A stretch of 21,398 bases of DNA from JAPUME01 sp964605715 (GTDB taxonomy: Bacteria; Acidobacteriota; Terriglobia; UBA7540; JAPUME01), in the NCBI GenBank assembly GCA_964605715.1, contig CAZSDV010000039.1, positions 1 to 21,398 on the forward strand, written 5' to 3'. The notes beneath the pieces were generated by a model. That model made no database searches and was not told the DNA's origin. It saw only the letters and a list, made by a program, of their open reading frames with translations. This document shows, one piece after another, positions 15,708-21,398 of the stretch (position 1 is the first letter of the stretch; each line of letters begins with the position of its first letter). The translations under genes were made by a program, and so were the position numbers.

Positions 15708-16634
15708 GTGGCAAACCATGAGTTTCTTATGGCTCTAGCCAAATTTATTGCGGCAACAGCCTGGGCAGATGGAAAAATTACGCATCAAGAATTAAATGCA
15801 TTAAAAGACCTTCTTTTTAAACTTCCTGAAATTTCGGGAGAAGATTGGCTCGAACTTGAAGTTTATATTGATTCACCGGTGTCCTCCACTGAAAGAACCA
15901 GGCTCCTCGAAGAATTAGCACAGCATCTCCAATCCAAGGAAGACAGGGCTTTTGCAAAATCTATGATTGTGAAAGTAGTAAAGGCTGATAAAAAAGTTTC
16001 CCAGTCAGAAAAACAGATCCTTGATGAAGTTGAGGATGCTTTGAAAAATACTGATCTCAGTGTCTGGGCACGAATGGGAAGTTTGCTTAGGCCTTCAATG
16101 TCCCAACGGACTCAGGCAACCTTACAAGCAACGAATCGAGAAAAGGATGTCCAGGAGTTTGTTAAAAACAAGATATTTTTCCAGCTTAAACAGCGATTGG
16201 AATTAGAAGATAAAGAAATAGGCCACGATGTAGAAAATCTGGAAAAGCTCTGTCTGGCAGGAGGCCTGATGGCACGAATTGCTTGGGTTGATCAAGAGAT
16301 TTCAAAAGCTGAAAAACTTGCGATCCGAAAAATTCTCCATGAGAAGTGGAGTATCTCCGAATCTGCATCTGAGATAGTAACTGAAGTAGCTACTTCTAGT
16401 GTGGTCAGGGGATTAGACTACTTTCACCTCACGCGAAGTTTTTTTGAATGTACGGTAAAATCTGAGCGAGTAGCCTTTCTTGAATCCCTTTTTTCAATAG
16501 CTAATGTCTGTGGCAAAACCTCATTTAAAGAAATCGAAGCAATCAGGATACTTGCCAAAGGGTTAAAACTAGAACACCGGGAATTTATTCAAGCAAAGCT
16601 AATCATTCCCCGAAAAGATCGGAAGGGATTGTAG
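15708..16634 (+). CDS. TerB-like helical protein
   Basis: All-helical cytoplasmic protein (308 residues) resembling the TerB fold, a domain found in tellurite-resistance and stress systems and in many proteins of unknown role. The TerB-type motif, a hydrophobic helix, an acidic turn and an acidic helix, is seen in AATAWADGKITHQELNALKDLL near the start and returns in VVKADKKVSQSEKQILDEV (about 97-115) and IAWVDQEISKAEKLAIRKIL (about 188-207), so at least three copies. Another weaker copy is near 270. GTG 15708 is preferred to the upstream TTG 15693, because AGGAGG (15698-15703) would lie inside the longer frame and precedes the GTG. TATACT near 15673 may be its -10 box. Function is unknown. 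Confidence 0.75.
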   Translation: MANHEFLMALAKFIAATAWADGKITHQELNALKDLLFKLPEISGEDWLELEVYIDSPVSSTERTRLLEELAQHLQSKEDRAFAKSMIVKVVKADKKVSQSEKQILDEVEDALKNTDLSVWARMGSLLRPSMSQRTQATLQATNREKDVQEFVKNKIFFQLKQRLELEDKEIGHDVENLEKLCLAGGLMARIAWVDQEISKAEKLAIRKILHEKWSISESASEIVTEVATSSVVRGLDYFHLTRSFFECTVKSERVAFLESLFSIANVCGKTSFKEIEAIRILAKGLKLEHREFIQAKLIIPRKDRKGL

Positions 16635-17016
16635 AGATCTCATCCTTCAGCTAACTAGGTCCAGAAAATGAGCTCCCTTTAGGCTGATTTTGGCACAGGG
16701 AAAAACTCCCTGCTGCCCTCAGGATAGCCAACCAAAGCTTCCTAGGTAAGCCTGAAAACACCACAAACTGATCCGAAAAATTCTACCTTTCACGTAGTGG
16801 GGCAGTAATGGTAAGGAAGCCTTGCCTGCTCAGAGACTCTCGCTTAAACTGCTCTTGCCATACCCTGCCAGAATGAAAGATCTGTGGCCTTCTAGAGGCT
16901 AGTCCAGGACGCCTATGAAACTGAACAAAGGGAGGACTGGGAGATTGGTCTAGTTGACCGCTCGTCCGCAGTTCTGTTATCTTTTTGATAGAAAGAGAGG
17001 ACACCCCTTTCCCTGA
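16635..17016 (+). other. Long non-coding leader before thrS with stable hairpins
   Basis: This gene-free stretch of 382 bases contains at least two convincing stem-loops. GGCA-CAGGGA / TCCCTG-c-TGCC occupies 16692-16717, with ten pairs and one bulge. GGTAAGG-AAG-CCTTGCC occupies 16810-16826, seven pairs including one G-U, and is extendable outward through GGCAG/CTGCT. Neither is followed by a T-run. I found no T-box signature, no tRNA and no credible reading frame. It may be a regulatory leader for thrS or house an unrecognised small RNA. Confidence 0.45.
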
Positions 17017-18951
17017 ATGAGTACTGTAAGGATCAGTTTGCCCGATGGGAGTATACGAGAATTCCCCCGGCTCATCACGCCATTGGAAATCGCCCAGTCC
17101 ATCGGTCCCAACCTAGCTAGAGATGCCTTGGCGGCACGTGTCAATGGTGAACTTTGCGACCTCACTTCTACCATTCAGAAGGATTCCTTAATACAAATCA
17201 TCACCCCTGAATCACCAGAAGGGCTAGAAATATACCGTCACTCTTCTGCACATCTGATGGCTGCTGCCGTAAAAGAGCTTTTTCCGGATGCCCATCCTGG
17301 CATCGGCCCTCCAACTGAGACAGGATTCTTCTACGATTTCCACCGTGAAAAGGCATTTACAGAATTTGACCTTAATAAAATTGGAAAAAAAATGGAGGAA
17401 CTGGTCAAAAGCGACATCCCCTACGAGCGTATCTACTATCCCAAAGAAGAAGGAAAAAAGTTGTTTGAGAAAATGGGAGAAACGCTCAAATGCGAGCTCA
17501 TCAGCGAAAAAGCTGAGCCAGTATTTTCTGCTTACAAAACGGGTAAGTTTCTTGATTTCTGTCGTGGACCCCACATCCCGTCTACCGGCCGCATTCGTGC
17601 GTTTAAGTTACTCTCAGTGGCAGGCGCCTACTGGAAGGGCGACGAAACAAGCTATCCCATGCAGCGCATTTACGGAACTTCCTTCTTCAGTAAGAAAGAT
17701 CTGGATAACTTCCTCCACAAGGTTGAAGAGGCTAAGCGTCGAGACCACCGCCGGCTTGGTAAAGAACTCGACTTGTTTAGCGTTCAAGAAGATGCTGGAC
17801 CAGGGCTGATTTTTTGGCACCCCAAAGGAGCAACGATCCGTAAGGAGGTCCAAGATTTCCTAGAACACGAGTTGGTAGATACTGGTTATGAGTTGGTTTC
17901 CACCCCACATTTAGCCAGACTGAACTTATGGGAAACCAGCGGGCATGCTAATTTTTACAGTGAAAACATGTTCTCGCCCATGGAGCTAGATGATGCCACT
18001 TACCAGCTCAAACCCATGAACTGCCCATTCCATGTTCTGATTTATCGAAATACCCGACGCAGCTACCGCGAACTGCCAATGAGATTGGCTGAATTTGGTA
18101 CCGTGTATCGCTATGAACGATCTGGTGTCATGCATGGCCTTTTACGTGTTCGTGGCTTTACTCAGGACGACGCCCACATCTTTGCCACTCCAGAAACCAT
18201 CGAGAAAGAGGTTGGTTCCTGCGTTGATCTCGCACTAAAAATTTTGCGAACTTTCGGATTTGAAAAGTACGAAGTGGAGCTTTCACTTCGTGACCCAGAT
18301 ACCCCAGGTGATTACACTGGCAATCCTACTGAATGGCAATCTGCTGAAAACACGCTCCGTAAGGTGCTCAAATCGCGTGATATTGCCTACGTATCGTTAA
18401 AGGGGGAAGCGGCATTCTACGGCCCAAAAATTGATATCAAGCTGGTGGATGCTCTGGGGCGAGCTTGGCAACTTTCCACTATCCAATATGATTTCAATCT
18501 TCCGGTACGCTTCGGTTTGGAGTATATTGGCCCGGATGGCCGGGCCCACCGACCCTTAATGGTTCACCGGGCTCTCCTGGGTTCGGTAGAAAGGTTTTTG
18601 GGAATCCTGATCGAACAATACGAAGGAAACTTCCCTGTTTGGTTAGCTCCCATCCAAGTCGCGGTTCTACCGGTAAGCGAAAAACAAGCTTCCTATGCCC
18701 GGCAGGTTGCAAAACAGCTACGCCAAAGCAGGTTCCGCATACACCTGGACGAGCGAAATGAGAAGCTGAATGCAAGAATTCGAGATGCTCAACTGAACAA
18801 GATTCCCTTTACCTTGGTTGTAGGTGGGCGTGAGGAAGAAAGCCAGAGCGTTGCCGTTCGCCGTCGGGGACAGGGCGATATTAACAGTCAATCGATAGAA
18901 GATTTTGTCAAATTACTTGAACAGTTGCGCAAATCCCACTCTGTCGGTTAA
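17017..18951 (+). CDS. thrS: Threonyl-tRNA synthetase
   Basis: Charges tRNA-Thr with threonine. The 644-residue protein has the complete architecture: an N-terminal TGS domain (1-62, VRISLPDGSIREFP), the editing domain (HSSAHLMAAAVKELFP, about 72; later CRGPHIPSTG), the class II catalytic core (MNCPFHVLIY, motif 2 RYERSGVMHGLLRVRGFTQDDAHIF, motif 3 MVHRALLGSVERFLGILIE) and the C-terminal anticodon-binding domain. The zinc ligands are Cys336, His387 and His517, matching the E. coli trio. ATG 17017 is fixed by an in-frame TGA directly before it; the purine-rich AGAGAGGA is unusually far upstream, so translation may depend on leader structure. It is first gene of thrS-infC-rpmI-rplT-pheS. Confidence 0.98.
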   Translation: MSTVRISLPDGSIREFPRLITPLEIAQSIGPNLARDALAARVNGELCDLTSTIQKDSLIQIITPESPEGLEIYRHSSAHLMAAAVKELFPDAHPGIGPPTETGFFYDFHREKAFTEFDLNKIGKKMEELVKSDIPYERIYYPKEEGKKLFEKMGETLKCELISEKAEPVFSAYKTGKFLDFCRGPHIPSTGRIRAFKLLSVAGAYWKGDETSYPMQRIYGTSFFSKKDLDNFLHKVEEAKRRDHRRLGKELDLFSVQEDAGPGLIFWHPKGATIRKEVQDFLEHELVDTGYELVSTPHLARLNLWETSGHANFYSENMFSPMELDDATYQLKPMNCPFHVLIYRNTRRSYRELPMRLAEFGTVYRYERSGVMHGLLRVRGFTQDDAHIFATPETIEKEVGSCVDLALKILRTFGFEKYEVELSLRDPDTPGDYTGNPTEWQSAENTLRKVLKSRDIAYVSLKGEAAFYGPKIDIKLVDALGRAWQLSTIQYDFNLPVRFGLEYIGPDGRAHRPLMVHRALLGSVERFLGILIEQYEGNFPVWLAPIQVAVLPVSEKQASYARQVAKQLRQSRFRIHLDERNEKLNARIRDAQLNKIPFTLVVGGREEESQSVAVRRRGQGDINSQSIEDFVKLLEQLRKSHSVG

Positions 18952-18980
18952 CTTAGGTTATACAAGATTATAAAATATCT

Positions 18981-18995
18981 GCCGCTGAGAGCGGC
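18981..18995 (+). other. Hairpin between thrS and infC
   Basis: GCCGCT-GAG-AGCGGC is a perfect 6-bp GC-rich stem with a three-base loop. It is followed by an A-rich stretch, not T, so it is not an intrinsic terminator. It sits 45 bases before the infC start and could stabilise or punctuate the transcript. Confidence 0.5.
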
Positions 18996-19040
18996 CCTAA
19001 AAAGAAAAGTTCAGAAACGACTACCTAGGAGAGTGGTACC

Positions 19041-19586
19041 ATAGGTCATCGATTTACAAGAATAAACGAAAGAATCCGAGCACGCGAGGTGCGGCTAATC
19101 GACGACGAAGGCAATCAGCTCGGGATCGTGCCTCCTCACGAAGGCTTGAAATTGGCCCGCGAAAAAGGTTTGGACCTGGTAGAGATCGCGGCAAACGCTA
19201 AGCCTCCAGTATGTCGCATACTAGACTACGGGAAATACCTCTACCAGATGAACAAGCGGGAACATGAAGCCCGCAAACATCAGAAGTCAATTGAGGTAAA
19301 GGAAGTCAAGTTCCGTCCCCGAACCTCGGCTCATGACTTCATGATCAAGAAGAAACGAATCATTGGCTTCCTAGGGGATGGAGATAAGGTTAAGGCCACG
19401 ATCATGTTCCGTGGCCGCGAACGGGCGCACAAAGAAATTGGTTGGGACATGATAAATCGCCTCCTGAAAGAACTAGAGGAGGTAGCAAACGTTGAAACCC
19501 GACCGAAACAGGAGGGACCTAACCTTTCTGCTGTAATGGCACCCAAAAAAATAACAGGCGGCAAAGGGACCAATACGGCGAACTGA
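19041..19586 (+). CDS. infC: Translation initiation factor IF-3, probable AUA start
   Basis: IF-3 binds the 30S subunit, blocks early 50S joining and rejects non-standard start codons. The C-terminal domain (VKEVKFRPRTSAHDFMIKKKRIIGFLGDGDKVKATIMFRGRE) and the N-terminal domain are both present. The first ATG/GTG/TTG in frame is GTG 19089, which would delete the conserved INERIRAREVRLI opening. Upstream in the same frame the only plausible site is ATA 19041, nine bases after AGGAG (19027-19031); the frame is closed by TAG at 19026-19028. Starting there gives 181 residues, the normal length. Non-standard starts (AUU, AUC, AUA) are a known IF-3 autoregulation device. The rpmI start follows 44 bases after the stop. 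Confidence 0.9.
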   Translation: MGHRFTRINERIRAREVRLIDDEGNQLGIVPPHEGLKLAREKGLDLVEIAANAKPPVCRILDYGKYLYQMNKREHEARKHQKSIEVKEVKFRPRTSAHDFMIKKKRIIGFLGDGDKVKATIMFRGRERAHKEIGWDMINRLLKELEEVANVETRPKQEGPNLSAVMAPKKITGGKGTNTAN

Positions 19587-19630
19587 ACAAAGCTGCTAGC
19601 ATTTGCTTGCAAATAATGTGGGAGGACAGG

Positions 19631-19834
19631 TTGCCAAAACTAAAACAGAAAACTCATCGGGGTGCAGCAAAGCGCTTCAAGGTTACAGGTTCGGGAAAAA
19701 TTGTCCGCCACCAAGCGTCAATGAGACATATTCTGACTTCAAAAACCAGTAAACAAAAACGAAAGCTTCGTAAATCTGCCCTGGTAACTGCCTCAGACCA
19801 TCATCGCATCAGCGCCTTGCTTCCTAACGCCTAA
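19631..19834 (+). CDS. rpmI: 50S ribosomal protein L35
   Basis: Small basic protein of the large ribosomal subunit (67 residues), recognised by the PKLKxKTHRGAAKRFKVTGSGKI opening, RHILTSKTSKQKRKLR and a short C-terminus. TTG 19631 is chosen because GGAGG (19621-19625) lies five bases before it and the protein then begins at the canonical Met-Pro-Lys-Leu-Lys; an ATG at 19607 would add eight unrelated residues. It stands between infC and rplT, the conserved order in bacteria, where L20 commonly represses this operon's translation. The TTG start is a weak initiation codon and could make this gene sensitive to such control. Confidence 0.96.
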   Translation: MPKLKQKTHRGAAKRFKVTGSGKIVRHQASMRHILTSKTSKQKRKLRKSALVTASDHHRISALLPNA

Positions 19835-19906
19835 TGGTCTATGTGAGCAAGGAGAGGGCCTGGACTGAATTAAAATTAAGGATTCCTAAAGGAGTAAATA
19901 CAAACC

Positions 19907-20266
19907 ATGCCTCGCGTTAAGCGTGGAACGCATCGCCGAAACCGGCGAAAAAAGGTACTCAGCCTCACTAAAGGGTACTATCTTAAAAAAAGCAAACTGT
20001 ACAAGTTTGCCAAAGAAGCATCTGACCGCGCCGGGCGATTCTCCTACCGTGACCGCCGCGTCCGCAAGCGGCAGTTTCGCCGACTCTGGATAGTGCGCAT
20101 CGGAGCCGGGGCCCGTCTGAACCAACTCACCTACAGCCAATTCATGCACGGGCTGAGTAAACTGCAAATTGTCTTAAACCGCAAAATCTTAGCCGATATG
20201 GCTGTCAAAAATCCGAAAGATTTTGCGGAAATTGCCGAGAAGGTAAAATCGGCGCTCTCAGCCTAA
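19907..20266 (+). CDS. rplT: 50S ribosomal protein L20
   Basis: Large-subunit assembly protein that binds 23S rRNA. The 119 residues match the family from end to end: PRVKRGTHRRNRRKKVLSLTKGY, a long basic N-terminal helix, the RDRRVRKRQFRRLWIVRIGAGAR core, and the C-terminal globular part (NQLTYSQFMHGLSKLQIVLNRKILADMAV). AAAGGAG lies about eleven bases before ATG 19907. The 72-base gap after rpmI is the largest in this part of the cluster; in other bacteria L20 autoregulates by binding the rpmI-rplT leader, but I did not find a convincing rRNA-like site here. Confidence 0.98.
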   Translation: MPRVKRGTHRRNRRKKVLSLTKGYYLKKSKLYKFAKEASDRAGRFSYRDRRVRKRQFRRLWIVRIGAGARLNQLTYSQFMHGLSKLQIVLNRKILADMAVKNPKDFAEIAEKVKSALSA

Positions 20267-20317
20267 TCTTATAGCTTTAGAGCTGACACTCACGCCATTC
20301 GCCTTCCGCCTTAGCCC

Positions 20318-21398
20318 ATGGCCTCATCGCTCGAAGAGAAAACCAGAAAAACCTTTGAAGCTTTGGGGGTAGACCACCCTTCAGCAGTCGAAAAGCTTTT
20401 CGACGAGGTGCAAGCCCAACTTAATGCCGAACGCAGCAGCTTAATTGAGAGTCCCCCCTCTGATCCTGCTGCACAGGAAGCTACCATCAAGGCATTACGC
20501 GACCGCTGGCTTGCACGCAAAAATGGCTTGATTACCAGTATCAATGAAAACTGGCTAAAGTTAGCTAGTCCTTCGCTCAAGCCGATTGCAGGCCACTCAT
20601 TTAACAAGTTAAGAACGCTCGTGACTTCAGTTGAAATCAACCGACTCCATGACTCCATGACTCCCGTCATTAAAGCTACAAAGCCCTTGGCTGATAAGAC
20701 TCATTCAATCTCAATTCAAACAGCGGCATCACTCCCTGAGAATTTTGACTTAACTTTGCCTGGGCGAGTTCGAACGCTAGGATCAATTCATCCTGTCACC
20801 AAAGTTCAGCGTGAAATTGAAGATATTTTTATTAACCTAGGTTTCTCTATAGAAACCGGACCTGAAATAGAGACCTCTTATTACAATTTTGAGGCTCTAA
20901 ATATCCCTGAAACCCACCCAGCCCGCGATGACCAAGATACTCTGTATGTGAACGCAGAAACTGTCCTTCGAACGCACACCTCACCAGTGCAAATTCGCGC
21001 AATGGAGAAAATTAAAAAACCGCCCCTCCATATCATTGTTCCTGGTAAAGTCTATCGTCGTGACAGCTCTGATGCCACTCACTCACCCATGTTCCATCAA
21101 ATTGAAGGCCTGGCCATTAACCACGATACCAATTTTGCAGACCTGAAAGGAGTGTTGGATTACTTCATCAAAAAATTCTTTGGGGAGAAGGTGAAGACCA
21201 GTTTCCATCCCAGCTTCTTTCCTTTCACTGAACCCAGTGCTGAAATGGCCATTAGTTGCCTCTTCTGCAATAGGAAGGGCTGTCGGGTCTGCAAGCAAAG
21301 CGGGTGGATTGAAGTTATGGGATGTGGCATGGTTCATCCAAGCGTCCTGCGTGCAGGAGGTGTCGACCCAAAAAAATATTCTGGGTGGGCATTTGGCT
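20318..21398 (+). CDS. pheS: Phenylalanyl-tRNA synthetase alpha subunit (3' end outside window)
   Basis: Catalytic subunit of the (alpha-beta)2 enzyme that charges tRNA-Phe. Some 360 codons are visible and the frame runs open to the edge, lacking only the last 30 or so residues (it stops at the WAFG of the usual WAFGLGIER motif). The N-terminal coiled-coil helices (1-110) are followed by the catalytic core: LPGRVRTLGSIHPV, GFSIETGPEIETSYYNFEALN, HPARDDQDTLYV, RTHTSPVQIR, GKVYRRDSSDATHSPMFHQIEGL, and SFFPFTEPSAEMAI. Cys314, Cys317, Cys322 and Cys325 (CLFCNRKGCRVC) could bind zinc; E. coli PheS lacks this insert. ATG 20318 is fixed by an in-frame TAG just upstream; the ribosome site is weak. 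pheT is expected next, beyond the edge. Confidence 0.96.
   Translation, partial: MASSLEEKTRKTFEALGVDHPSAVEKLFDEVQAQLNAERSSLIESPPSDPAAQEATIKALRDRWLARKNGLITSINENWLKLASPSLKPIAGHSFNKLRTLVTSVEINRLHDSMTPVIKATKPLADKTHSISIQTAASLPENFDLTLPGRVRTLGSIHPVTKVQREIEDIFINLGFSIETGPEIETSYYNFEALNIPETHPARDDQDTLYVNAETVLRTHTSPVQIRAMEKIKKPPLHIIVPGKVYRRDSSDATHSPMFHQIEGLAINHDTNFADLKGVLDYFIKKFFGEKVKTSFHPSFFPFTEPSAEMAISCLFCNRKGCRVCKQSGWIEVMGCGMVHPSVLRAGGVDPKKYSGWAFG

Noticed and set aside
16801..16830. Small SRP RNA (GGAAGGAAGC-like loop)
   Set aside because: The loop only partly resembles the SRP domain IV; the conserved GGTCAGG...AGCAG pattern and flanking helix are absent.
16783..17004. Minus-strand 73-residue frame in the thrS leader
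   Set aside because: There is no ribosome site and the composition is Ser/Arg/Pro-rich and random-looking; the stem-loops explain the region better.

Overview
The window is ordinary bacterial chromosome: dense, mostly housekeeping genes, moderate GC with A/T-rich gaps, AGGAG-type ribosome binding sites and sigma70-like promoters (TTGACA or TTGACT with TATAAT-like -10 boxes). No rRNA, tRNA, CRISPR array, insertion sequence or phage gene was seen. The gene set suggests a free-living Gram-negative-type heterotroph. An Acidobacteriota-like source is a tentative guess from gene style (iron-sulfur-type GMC oxidoreductase, single-chain UvrD-nuclease, short PBP-like protein); the phylum cannot be fixed from this sequence alone.

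Layout. The left edge cuts a minus-strand cold-shock protein gene inside an in-frame 18-bp tandem repeat. Next come rmuC and a UvrD/AddB-like helicase-nuclease, both on the minus strand and probably one DNA-recombination operon. A divergent promoter region leads into a plus-strand run: acetyl-CoA acetyltransferase, recA and a secreted penicillin-binding-type transpeptidase. Convergent to these lies a minus-strand sulfur operon made of a TSUP permease and an APS-reductase-type cysH. A GMC oxidoreductase reads away from it on the plus strand. leuB and leuA (leucine synthesis) follow on the minus strand, then a small conserved-looking unknown gene (minus) divergent from a TerB-like helical protein (plus). 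The right end is the translation cluster thrS-infC-rpmI-rplT-pheS, cut in pheS.

The most interesting element lies between the GMC gene and the TSUP-cysH operon. On the minus strand there is a TTGACA promoter, then an unlisted 31-codon reading frame with eight cysteine codons in eleven (residues 12-22), then a strong hairpin followed by a T-run, then the sulfur operon. Four segments can pair 1:2, 2:3 and 3:4 as in the classical trp/his attenuators. Stalling on Cys codons would free segment 2 to form the antiterminator. I read this as a cysteine-responsive ribosome-mediated transcription attenuator controlling sulfate reduction.

Other points worth a look are the hexapeptide-repeat tail on the cold-shock protein, a probable AUA start codon for infC, the four-cysteine iron-sulfur nuclease on a single-chain helicase, and a structured 380-base leader before thrS.
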